This document shows positions 30,088 to 37,771 of a stretch of 64,000 nucleotides of DNA, one piece after another. The notes beneath the pieces are model-generated. The model saw only the letters and a list, made by a program, of their open reading frames with translations. It did no database searches and was not told the DNA's origin. Both the position numbers and the translations under genes were made by a program. Source of the DNA: Arthrobacter tumbae (lineage in GTDB: Bacteria > Actinomycetota > Actinomycetes > Actinomycetales > Micrococcaceae); the NCBI RefSeq assembly GCF_016907495.1, contig NZ_JAFBCC010000001.1:186001-250000 (forward strand), in the 5' to 3' direction. Numbering within the stretch: position 1 is the first letter of the stretch; the number at the start of each line of letters is the position of its first letter.

Positions 30088-31950
30088 TCAGGCCCCTTTT
30101 TCGGCCGGAGGTTGCATGCCCTCCGAATAGGCCTCGATGCCGCCCTTGACCTTCCAGTCACCCAGGTCGAGCATGCCCGGATCAAGCGCCGCTACCCGGG
30201 TATGCGAAATCTTGGGATGAAGGGGCCGGGCGTCGTCCTCGTCGATGCCCACGAGATCCTCATGCAGTTTCTCGCCTTTGCGCAGGCCGGTGAAGACTAT
30301 CTCGATGTCTTTCCCCGACATGGCAATCATCCGCTGGGCCACGTCCAGGATCTTGACCGGCTCCCCCATGTCGAGGATGAGGACTTCGCCTCCGCTGCCG
30401 ATTGCTCCCGCCTGGATGACCAGCTGGCAGGCTTCAGGGATGGTCATGAAGAAGCGGGTCACCTCCCGGTCTGTGACGGTGATCGGTCCGCCCACCCGGA
30501 TCTGCTCAGTGAAGAGCGGCAGCATCGATCCGCGGCTGCCGATGACGTTGCCGAAGCGGACAGACACGTACCTCGCACCCGCCGCGCCGGCTGTCCAGGC
30601 CGTCAGTTTCTCAGCGACGCGCTTCGAGTGGCCGAGAACGCTGGTGGGATTCGCAGCCTTGTCGGTAGAGATGTTCACGAAGTTGCTGACACCGGCCGCT
30701 TCAGCTGCCCGCAGCACGTTGAGCGTGCCGAGGACGTTGGTCTTCCACGCCTCTTCGGGATACTGCTCAAGCAAGGACACGTGCTTGAGCGCCGCCGCGT
30801 GGAAGACCACTTCAGGCTTGCGGTCCACGAAGATCGCGCGCAGCGTGTCCGCTTCCCGGATGTCGGCAAGGACAGTGTCCCTGCCCGTCAGCAGTCCCCT
30901 GCCTGTCAGGGAGATCTGGGTGGTCTGCAGTCCCGTCTCGTCCCGATCCAGCATGATGAGTTCCGCCGGACCGAATTCTGCGAGCTGGCGGCACAGCTCC
31001 GAGCCGATGGAGCCGCCTGCACCGGTCACCAGAACCCGCCTGCCGGCGATGTAGCCGGCCACCTCGTCGGCATGAATGTCCACCGGACGCCGACCGATCA
31101 GGTCCTCGACCGCCACTTCACGGAAATCGGTGAGTCCCTTCTCTCCACCTCCGGCGAGCATCTCCCGCAGCGGAGGCAGCACCAACACCCGCATGTTGAG
31201 CCCCGCTACGAGGTCCGAGACGCGCCGCACCTGGGCCGCTTCAACATCGGAGAACGCAATGACGAGGGCGGTTGCACGCGTGCGACGCGCCATCTCCGGC
31301 AGATCTTCGAGGCGGCCCAGTACCGGAACCGTGGCGAGCCGCAGGTGTTTCTTGGCGGGATCATCATCGATCAGGCCGACAGGAAAGTAGGGGGACTCCC
31401 GGTCCTGCATCATTCGGGTCACCAGTGACTTGCCAAGGAAGCCCGCTCCGTAGATCAGGGTCCGCTGAGCATCGTCGCCGGGTTTGGCCTTACTCTCCAC
31501 ATACATGCGCTTCAGGTAGCGGGTCGATGCCATGAAGATGCAGGCGAACGGGAATGCGATGATGGCCACGCTGCGCGGGATCTGGATAACGCTGATGAAA
31601 GCGATGCTTACCAGCAGCAGGATCACCGAGACAATCACCGTCACGATGACCAGCAGGCGCGCTTCGTGGAAACTGCCGAACGCATAGCGTCCCCGGTAAA
31701 GGGCAAAACTCATGCCGACGACCAACTGGGAGATCACTGCAACGGCGCAGAAGACAACTGCACCGGGAACGTTGATCTGGGTGACCAGCAGCTCCAGGCG
31801 AAGGATCACGGCCAGGAAGACAGCAACAATCCACGCGAACGAATCGAAGGCGTATTGGGACCACAGCCACAGCGCCGGCTTGTCGGTCCTGCCGGCGGAG
31901 TCGTCCCGATTCACGCGAGCCGCGGAATTCTGGTTATCCGTCTGTGTCAT
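30088..31950 (-). CDS. Membrane-bound UDP-sugar 4,6-dehydratase, FlaA1/PglF/CapD type
   Basis: Converts UDP-GlcNAc to a 4-keto-6-deoxy sugar, the first step toward bacillosamine or QuiNAc-type sugars. 620 residues: four membrane helices within residues 1-150, a CoA-binding-like Rossmann fold (LIYGAGFLGKSL near 165), and the catalytic SDR fold (VTGAGGSIGSELC near 310) with NISTDKAANPTSVLG near 430 in the catalytic site. PglF relatives use this Ser-Thr-Asp-Lys arrangement instead of the SDR Tyr-Lys. It has a strong AAAGGA site before ATG 31950. Just downstream is the lipid-linked sugar-phosphate transferase that would use its product. Confidence 0.9.
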   Translation of the reverse strand: MTQTDNQNSAARVNRDDSAGRTDKPALWLWSQYAFDSFAWIVAVFLAVILRLELLVTQINVPGAVVFCAVAVISQLVVGMSFALYRGRYAFGSFHEARLLVIVTVIVSVILLLVSIAFISVIQIPRSVAIIAFPFACIFMASTRYLKRMYVESKAKPGDDAQRTLIYGAGFLGKSLVTRMMQDRESPYFPVGLIDDDPAKKHLRLATVPVLGRLEDLPEMARRTRATALVIAFSDVEAAQVRRVSDLVAGLNMRVLVLPPLREMLAGGGEKGLTDFREVAVEDLIGRRPVDIHADEVAGYIAGRRVLVTGAGGSIGSELCRQLAEFGPAELIMLDRDETGLQTTQISLTGRGLLTGRDTVLADIREADTLRAIFVDRKPEVVFHAAALKHVSLLEQYPEEAWKTNVLGTLNVLRAAEAAGVSNFVNISTDKAANPTSVLGHSKRVAEKLTAWTAGAAGARYVSVRFGNVIGSRGSMLPLFTEQIRVGGPITVTDREVTRFFMTIPEACQLVIQAGAIGSGGEVLILDMGEPVKILDVAQRMIAMSGKDIEIVFTGLRKGEKLHEDLVGIDEDDARPLHPKISHTRVAALDPGMLDLGDWKVKGGIEAYSEGMQPPAEKGA

Positions 31951-32127
31951 GATTCCTTTGGATGGGCGGTTGGCGTAGCGTCACGCCCCCTTCGATCCGG
32001 CGCAAAAAGGCCGTCCGGGCCGTGTAATAGACTTTCCCTACCCGAGAATACTAGCCCGACTGATGTGCGCTCCCTGTGACCTGTCGCAGTGAGCTGAGCG
32101 TTGCGGAGGCTGGCCGAAAGGACCGTT
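31951..32127. promoter_or_regulatory. Divergent intergenic region of the glycan module
   Basis: 177 bases separating the dehydratase (minus) from the glycosyltransferase genes (plus). Contains the AAAGGA sites for both starts and AT-rich words such as GAATAC and TAGACT, but I could not assign a promoter. Confidence 0.3.
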
Positions 32128-33027
32128 TTGCAGGAAACCGTGGCTGTAGCGGCAGTGACTTTCGACAGGCCGGATGATGTACAGACACTCCTTGAAGCGC
32201 TCGCACGGCAGGATCATCCGATCACCTCTGTGGCACTGGTCGACTCGGGCACGCAGGACGTCGCTGCCCTGGCTGAACGTTCCAGCGCGCGCGTCAACTA
32301 CATCCGGTCCTCCACCAATCTGGGCGGCGCCGGCGGATTCTCCCTTGCCATTCTTTCCGCAATGGCCAGCGGCGCCGAATGGATCTGGATCATGGACGAC
32401 GACGCCCACCCGGAGGACACCACAGTCCTGCGCAGCCTGCTGGAAGCGGCCCGCTCGAGGAAACTGGACGTCGTTGTACCGCTGATTGTCGCGCCGACCG
32501 ATTCCACCCGCCTCTCCTTCCCCTTCCGCATTCAGGGGCGCACCACCCACGACCGTGACCAGGTGGAAAACCTCGGCTTCATCCCGGACATTGCGCAGTT
32601 CTTCAACGGCGCGCTGATCCGCACCGATGTCTTCTTCCGGGTCGGACTGCCGGATCTACGCCTCTTCATCCGCGGCGACGAAACTGACTTCATGCTTCGG
32701 CTTCGCCGCGCCGGCATACCGTTCGGCACGGTCACCACCGTCGCGCTCAGCCACCCGCCGGGATGGGCGGAAGTCCAGCACGTGATCGGCGACCGGCTCC
32801 ACGTGCTGGTTCCGGAAACACCCTTCAAGCGCTTCTACTTCTTCCGGAACCGGGGACATCTGACGCGTCGGTACATCCGCGTGCGGTCCTTCGTCGCGGA
32901 CGTGGTGGGCTACCCGGTCTACTATCTCCGCCGCGGTGATATCCGCGGCTTCGCCTCCTGGGCCCGTGCCTACGCTGCCGGAATGCGTGGGCGAAGCTTC
33001 GGCCCTCCTTCGGATTTCGGATTCTGA
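32128..33027 (+). CDS. GT2 family glycosyltransferase, galactofuranosyl/rhamnosyltransferase-like (first of a pair)
   Basis: A cytosolic GT-A fold transferase that adds a sugar to a lipid-linked glycan. 299 residues from the TTG at 32128, picked because AAAGGA lies five bases upstream and the conserved VAVAAVTFDRPDDVQTLLEAL begins at once. The acceptor loop NLGGAGGF (64-71) and the DxD-type MDDDAHPED (89-97) follow. These match the GlfT-like subgroup. The specific sugar is not readable. Tandem with a homologous gene. Confidence 0.85.
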   Translation: MQETVAVAAVTFDRPDDVQTLLEALARQDHPITSVALVDSGTQDVAALAERSSARVNYIRSSTNLGGAGGFSLAILSAMASGAEWIWIMDDDAHPEDTTVLRSLLEAARSRKLDVVVPLIVAPTDSTRLSFPFRIQGRTTHDRDQVENLGFIPDIAQFFNGALIRTDVFFRVGLPDLRLFIRGDETDFMLRLRRAGIPFGTVTTVALSHPPGWAEVQHVIGDRLHVLVPETPFKRFYFFRNRGHLTRRYIRVRSFVADVVGYPVYYLRRGDIRGFASWARAYAAGMRGRSFGPPSDFGF

Positions 33028-33030
33028 CTG

Positions 33031-33996
33031 ATGAGTGCCCAGCCGTCCGTCACCGTGGTGGTGACCACGTTCAACCGCGCCGGCTATCTGAGCCGACTGC
33101 TGGATTCGCTGGGGCGGCTCGATCCGGCGCCTGCCGCCGTCGTCGTCGTTGATAACGCCAGTACCGACTCCACCGGTGAGGTGCTGGAAGCGGCGACTGC
33201 CTCGTTTCCGGTCCCGCTGACCGTGCATCGACTGGCAGTCAATGCCGGCGGATCCGGCGGATTTTCCGCCGGCGTGAAGCGGGCCGTCGCTGACGGCGCA
33301 ACCTGGCTGTGGCTGATGGATGACGACGTCGAAGCCCTGCCCGGCGCGCTGGCGGCCTTCTCCCCGTGGCTCGACAAGTACAGGTGCCTGCATGGCCGGC
33401 GCCTGGACCATACCGGGGAGCCTTTCTTCTGGCAGCACCGCTTCAACGCATTCCTCGGCGTGCATTTCCCGGTTCCCGGCAATGTCTTCGCCTCTTCTCC
33501 GGTTTTCCGCACCAATGTGGCGTGCTTCGAGGGTGTTCTTCTGCATGCGGACGTCGTCCGGGCCGTGGGGCTCCCTGATCCGCGGTTCTTCATCAACGGC
33601 GATGACACCACGTACGGCTGGCTCATCTCCCAGCGGGAACCCGTTGTCTACATCGACGAGTTCGTGCTGCGGAAGGCCCGCCCACAGAAGCAGATCGACC
33701 TCGGCGTGCGCCACCTGAATGATTCGAGCAACCTGGGACGCTACTGCGGAATGCGTAACCGCGGGCATCTCGCGAGGTACCTGATGGAATACGGACAGTT
33801 CAACCGCGTCGGATTTGCCCTCGGCACAGCCCTCACAGCAGCGAAGGAACTGGTACGGCTGATCGCTGTCGAGCGCACGCTCTCGGGGATCGGTCCCCTG
33901 TGGCACGGGTGGCGCGAATCGCGCTTCGTTCTAAGGGATCCAGACTGGCTGCCGATGCCGGCGCTGAATTCCCAGGCGACGGGCGCTGCCTCATGA
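33031..33996 (+). CDS. GT2 family glycosyltransferase (second of a pair)
   Basis: 321 residues. Same layout as the upstream gene: VTVVVTTFNRAGYLSRLLDSL at the N-terminus, NAGGSGGF at 71-78, MDDDV at 96-100 and a GDDTTYGWL segment near 190. The similarity and three-base spacing suggest an old tandem duplication. The two enzymes would add successive residues to the glycan begun by the WecA-like enzyme. The stop overlaps the next ATG. Confidence 0.85.
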   Translation: MSAQPSVTVVVTTFNRAGYLSRLLDSLGRLDPAPAAVVVVDNASTDSTGEVLEAATASFPVPLTVHRLAVNAGGSGGFSAGVKRAVADGATWLWLMDDDVEALPGALAAFSPWLDKYRCLHGRRLDHTGEPFFWQHRFNAFLGVHFPVPGNVFASSPVFRTNVACFEGVLLHADVVRAVGLPDPRFFINGDDTTYGWLISQREPVVYIDEFVLRKARPQKQIDLGVRHLNDSSNLGRYCGMRNRGHLARYLMEYGQFNRVGFALGTALTAAKELVRLIAVERTLSGIGPLWHGWRESRFVLRDPDWLPMPALNSQATGAAS

Positions 33997-34937
33997 TCTG
34001 GTCCGTCGTCGGAGGCAGCGGCTTCGTCGGGAGCGCAGTCCTCAAGGCGCTCACCGACGCGGGCGAGGAAGCACGGCCGGTCCGGGCACCGCGCGTTACC
34101 GCATCAGCGGACACACCGGCGGAAGTGTTCGCCGAGGCTGACCGCCAGGCCGCCGTCGTCGATCGCCTGGCCAAGGAACTTTCCGGTTGCACCGTGGTGG
34201 TCAATGCGGCGGGAGCTGCCGCACCGCGCAGCCCCGGCTCCCGGGAGCTGACCGGCGCCAACGCCCTGCTTCCTGTGCTGCTTGCCCGCGCGTGCGCCGC
34301 GGCGGGAGTACGTCGGCTGGTGCACCTCAGCAGTGCGGCCGTGCAGGGGCACCGTCCGGTCCTCGACGAATCACCGGACACCGCACCCTTCTCCCCCTAT
34401 TCACGGAGCAAAGCGCTCGGGGAGCAGGCACTCGGACTTGGCCGCTTCGGCACGCTGGAGATTGTCTCGGTGCGCGCCACATCCGTCCAGGGCCCTGAAC
34501 GGCCGACGACGACGGCACTGGCCCGGCTCGCCGCCTCACCGCTGGCATCGGTCGCCTCACCCGGCACGGCACCCAGCCCGGTCTCCTCTGTCGATGCCCT
34601 CGCCGAGCTGGTCCGGACGATCGGTCTGCATCAAGGCCCGGTACCGTCAGTCGTGCTGCAGCCGTGGGAAGGGATGACCGTGCGGTCGGTGCTTGAGGCT
34701 ACCGGCGGCACTCCCCTGGTTCTTCCTTCATTTCTCTGCCGACTCATCCTGCGCACGGGATACGGGGTATCCGCGCTATTGAAGGAACGTCTTCACGGAT
34801 CGATCCGGCGGGTTGAGCTGATGTGGTTCGGCCAGGATCAGGTTGCCGGCTGGGTTGCCGGGCAAGGCATCGCCCTTCCTGCCCGCGTCAGTTCGATTCT
34901 TGAGGAGGCCGGGGCTCGTCGCCGGAGTCCCCGTTAG
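33993..34937 (+). CDS. NAD-dependent epimerase/dehydratase (SDR family)
   Basis: 314 residues from ATG 33993 (ATGA overlap with the upstream stop). The N-terminal nucleotide-binding motif is VGGSGFVGSAVL; YSRSKALGEQ gives the SDR Tyr-x-x-x-Lys catalytic pair, with HLSSAAVQG supplying the serine. The C-terminal segment is variable. Together with the two glycosyltransferases it probably supplies or modifies a nucleotide sugar, but the reaction cannot be named. The last 50 bases overlap, on the other strand, the end of the tsaC gene. Confidence 0.85.
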   Translation: MIWSVVGGSGFVGSAVLKALTDAGEEARPVRAPRVTASADTPAEVFAEADRQAAVVDRLAKELSGCTVVVNAAGAAAPRSPGSRELTGANALLPVLLARACAAAGVRRLVHLSSAAVQGHRPVLDESPDTAPFSPYSRSKALGEQALGLGRFGTLEIVSVRATSVQGPERPTTTALARLAASPLASVASPGTAPSPVSSVDALAELVRTIGLHQGPVPSVVLQPWEGMTVRSVLEATGGTPLVLPSFLCRLILRTGYGVSALLKERLHGSIRRVELMWFGQDQVAGWVAGQGIALPARVSSILEEAGARRRSPR

Positions 34938-35709
34938 GGGGCGGGCTTCCAGCGGGTGTCGCGTCGGGCGGCCCCGCAGCTTCTTCCGTGACCCTGTCTT
35001 CTTCCGCGCTCCTATCTCCGTCCGTGCTTTCGTCGCCTGCACCGGCGTCGACGTCGTCGCTCGTTCCACGCACGACCCCGGGAACCACAGCACGCAGTTC
35101 CTCGAATGAGATCACGCCTTCGCGGACCACTACGGGCAGGTCCCCCGTGGTATCCACGATCGTGGACGCACCGGCGTCGGCGGAACGTGCGCCGTCCTCA
35201 AGGTAGACCTCAACCGCGTCTCCCAATTGTGCGTAGGCATCAGCCGCGGTTGCAGCTGCCGGTTGTCCCGTGCGGTTTGCCGAGGAGACGGCAAGCGGGC
35301 CCGTCAGGATCAGGAGGTCCAGGGCAACGCGGTCATTCGGCATGCGAAGCGCCACTGTTCCGAATGTATCGCCGAGATCCCAGGTGAGCGACGGCTGGGC
35401 ATGGCAGATGAGGGTCAGGCCGCCGGGCCAGAACTCCTCTGCGAGCCGACGCGCCTCGAGGCTGATGTCCGTTGCGAGCCCATCCATCGTCTGAACGCGT
35501 GGAATGAGGACCGGCGGCGGCATGCTGCGTCCGCGCCCCTTGGCCGCGAGCAGCGTGGCAACGGCTTGCGGCGTGAAGGCATCCGCGGCGATTCCGTACA
35601 CGGTGTCAGTGGGAATCACCACGCACTGCTTTGCGGCGAGCGCGCGTTGGGCGCGCGCTATTCCCTCACTGCGGTCGGTCGGGTCGGAGCAATCGAAGGT
35701 GGCACTCAC
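34888..35709 (-). CDS. L-threonylcarbamoyladenylate synthase, TsaC/Sua5/YrdC family
   Basis: Makes threonylcarbamoyl-AMP for the t6A modification of ANN-decoding tRNAs. The YrdC core is clear: IPTDTVYGIAAD, GRGRSMPPPVLI, AVSSANRTGQPAA. GTG 35709 is preferred (273 residues) because AAAGGA sits eight to ten bases upstream; ATG 35718 would give three more residues. The C-terminus is a roughly 60-residue acidic, Pro/Ser-rich tail (SDDVDAGAGDEST onward) that is absent from short TsaC proteins, and is unlike the Sua5 domain of longer ones. Follows prmC, as in most actinobacteria. Confidence 0.92.
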   Translation of the reverse strand: MSATFDCSDPTDRSEGIARAQRALAAKQCVVIPTDTVYGIAADAFTPQAVATLLAAKGRGRSMPPPVLIPRVQTMDGLATDISLEARRLAEEFWPGGLTLICHAQPSLTWDLGDTFGTVALRMPNDRVALDLLILTGPLAVSSANRTGQPAAATAADAYAQLGDAVEVYLEDGARSADAGASTIVDTTGDLPVVVREGVISFEELRAVVPGVVRGTSDDVDAGAGDESTDGDRSAEEDRVTEEAAGPPDATPAGSPPPNGDSGDEPRPPQESN

Positions 35710-35726
35710 GCCAGCCATCCTTTCAT

Positions 35727-36575
35727 TTACTGCACGTTGGTTCGAATTGCCGAGGTTGCACGGTCCCGCTCCGAAAGGTCCTGGTGGGTGCAGACAGTTG
35801 TCCACGACGGGTCCGCACCCAGGATCCGCATCAGCGCTTCGGCTTGCACCTCGGCATGTTCCATCACGAAATAGCCGTCCGGCTTCAGGAGTCGCGCTGC
35901 AGCAGCCGCGGCGGCGAGGGGCAGGCGTAGCCCGTCGGCGCTTCCTCCGTACAGCGCAATCTCCGGATCGTGCTCAGCAACTTCGGGGTCGCGGGGAACC
36001 GCATCGGTAGGAATGTAGGGAGGATTAGAGACGACGACGTCGAACGTTCCGTTCTGCCCTGAAAGCGCGCTGGCATAGTCGCCCCTGATCAGGGTGACAC
36101 CGAGCGGGGCGAGATTGCGCTCCGCCCACGCCAACGCCAGGTCGCTCAGTTCAACCGCATGGACGTCCGCGTCGGGCACCTCCTGGGCAATTGAGCCTGC
36201 GATGGCGCCGGATCCTGTGCCGAGGTCGGCCACGCGCGCACCCGGGACACCTTGCGCCGCTGTGATGGCAAGCTGGGCAACCGTCTCCGTCTCCGGGCGG
36301 GGGATGAAGACGCCGGGTCCCACCGCAAGCTCCAGACCGCGGAAGTACGCAACGCCCGTGATGTGCTGGAGCGGCACCCGCTGCGACCGCTCAGCAACGA
36401 GCTCGCTGTACCCGTCCGGCGCCGCAGCCCCGATCAGGGCGAGGGCACGCACCCGGCCGACACTCTCAGCCATCAGGTGCGCTGCAAGAAGTTCCGCGTC
36501 GACCTTCGGACTCGGCACACCTGCCTCAGCCAGCGTCGACGCAGCATCACGCAGGGCATCCGCCAGCGACTTCAT
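35727..36575 (-). CDS. prmC: Release-factor glutamine N5-methyltransferase PrmC
   Basis: Methylates the GGQ glutamine of RF1 and RF2. 282 residues from ATG 36575. The catalytic SAM-MTase motif is VVSNPPYIP, and ADLGTGSGAIAGSIA is the SAM-binding glycine loop; the N-terminal helical substrate-binding domain is normal. It begins 16 bases after prfA, its own substrate's gene. The longer frame reading into prfA was not used. Confidence 0.95.
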   Translation of the reverse strand: MKSLADALRDAASTLAEAGVPSPKVDAELLAAHLMAESVGRVRALALIGAAAPDGYSELVAERSQRVPLQHITGVAYFRGLELAVGPGVFIPRPETETVAQLAITAAQGVPGARVADLGTGSGAIAGSIAQEVPDADVHAVELSDLALAWAERNLAPLGVTLIRGDYASALSGQNGTFDVVVSNPPYIPTDAVPRDPEVAEHDPEIALYGGSADGLRLPLAAAAAAARLLKPDGYFVMEHAEVQAEALMRILGADPSWTTVCTHQDLSERDRATSAIRTNVQ

Positions 36576-36591
36576 GCTGTGGCCGACGCTG

Positions 36592-37668
36592 CTAGGCGTC
36601 GTCGCCGATGGCATCGAGCCGGGTCTGCTCGTCCAGCTCAATGGCGGACTGCACGACCGCTTCGAGTTCACCGTTCATGACGGCGTCAAGGTTGTACGCC
36701 TTGTAGCCCGTGCGGTGGTCAGCGATGCGGTTTTCGGGGAAGTTGTAGGTGCGGATGCGCTCCGACCGGTCCATGGTGCGTACCTGGGATTTGCGGATGT
36801 CCGAGTTGGCGGCGTCGATCTCTTCCTGCTTGGCGGCCAGGATGCGGGAACGCAGCACGCGCATGGCAGCCTCGCGGTTCTGCAGCTGGGACTTCTCATT
36901 CTGCATGGCAACGACGATGCCGGTGGGAAGGTGGGTGATGCGCACGGCAGAGTCTGTGGTGTTCACTGACTGGCCACCGGGTCCGGACGACCGGTAGACG
37001 TCAATCTTGAGATCGTTCTGGCTGATCTCGACCTCTTCGGGCTCATCCACCTCGGGCAGCACCAGCACTCCGGCTGCCGACGTGTGAATACGTCCCTGGG
37101 ACTCCGTGACCGGAACGCGCTGCACACGGTGAACGCCGCCCTCGAACTTCAACCGTGCGTACACGCCTTCGGCCGGATCATTCGATGAACCCTTGATGGC
37201 CATCTGGACGTCCTTGTATCCACCGAGATCGGATTCATTGGCGGAAATGAGCTCGGTCTTCCAGCCGCGCGATTCTGCGTACCGGGTGTACATCCGGAGG
37301 AGATCGCCGGCGAACAGCGCGGCTTCGTCGCCTCCTTCACCGCCCTTGACCTCGATGATGACGTTGCGGGAGTCGTTGGGATCACGCGGGATCAGCAGCC
37401 GTCGCAGCCGTTCCTGCGCAGCGGCCAACTGCTGCTCAAGCTCAGGGATCTCGGCAGCGAATTCAGGGTCCTCGGCCATCTCACGAGCCGCCTCCAGATC
37501 ATCCTCGAGGGCCTGCCACCGTGTGTGCGCTTCCACGATGCCGCTGAGTTCGGCATAGCGTCGGCCAAGTTTGCGAGCCAGGGATTGATCTGTATGCACG
37601 GCTGGATCAGACAGCCGCACCTGCAGCTCGGCGTGCTCATCGAGCAGGCCCTGAATGGACTCAAACAT
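36592..37668 (-). CDS. prfA: Peptide chain release factor 1
   Basis: Terminates translation at UAA and UAG. 358 residues from ATG 37668; a GTG nine bases upstream (37677) is an alternative whose GAAGG lies too close. The GGQ tripeptide is in [19 protein letters not shown] and the stop-codon-reading domain has [14 protein letters not shown]. prfA lies right after rho and its terminator, and leads the prfA-prmC-tsaC group. Confidence 0.96.
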   Translation of the reverse strand: MFESIQGLLDEHAELQVRLSDPAVHTDQSLARKLGRRYAELSGIVEAHTRWQALEDDLEAAREMAEDPEFAAEIPELEQQLAAAQERLRRLLIPRDPNDSRNVIIEVKGGEGGDEAALFAGDLLRMYTRYAESRGWKTELISANESDLGGYKDVQMAIKGSSNDPAEGVYARLKFEGGVHRVQRVPVTESQGRIHTSAAGVLVLPEVDEPEEVEISQNDLKIDVYRSSGPGGQSVNTTDSAVRITHLPTGIVVAMQNEKSQLQNREAAMRVLRSRILAAKQEEIDAANSDIRKSQVRTMDRSERIRTYNFPENRIADHRTGYKAYNLDAVMNGELEAVVQSAIELDEQTRLDAIGDDA

Positions 37669-37724
37669 GGCAGACACAACCTTCAGTATCGGAATCGAGC
37701 GGGCATGGGTGGCTTAACGCGCAA

Positions 37725-37765
37725 AGCCGTTCGGGACATGCCTGGCCGGCATGTCCCGAACGGCT
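37725..37765 (-). terminator. Intrinsic terminator downstream of rho
   Basis: Perfect 18-bp stem AGCCGTTCGGGACATGCC (37725-37742) with 37748-37765, loop TGGCC, beginning seven bases past the rho stop. On the minus strand it is followed by TTT. The long, fully paired stem supports a real terminator separating rho from prfA. Confidence 0.75.
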
Positions 37766-37771
37766 ACTTAG

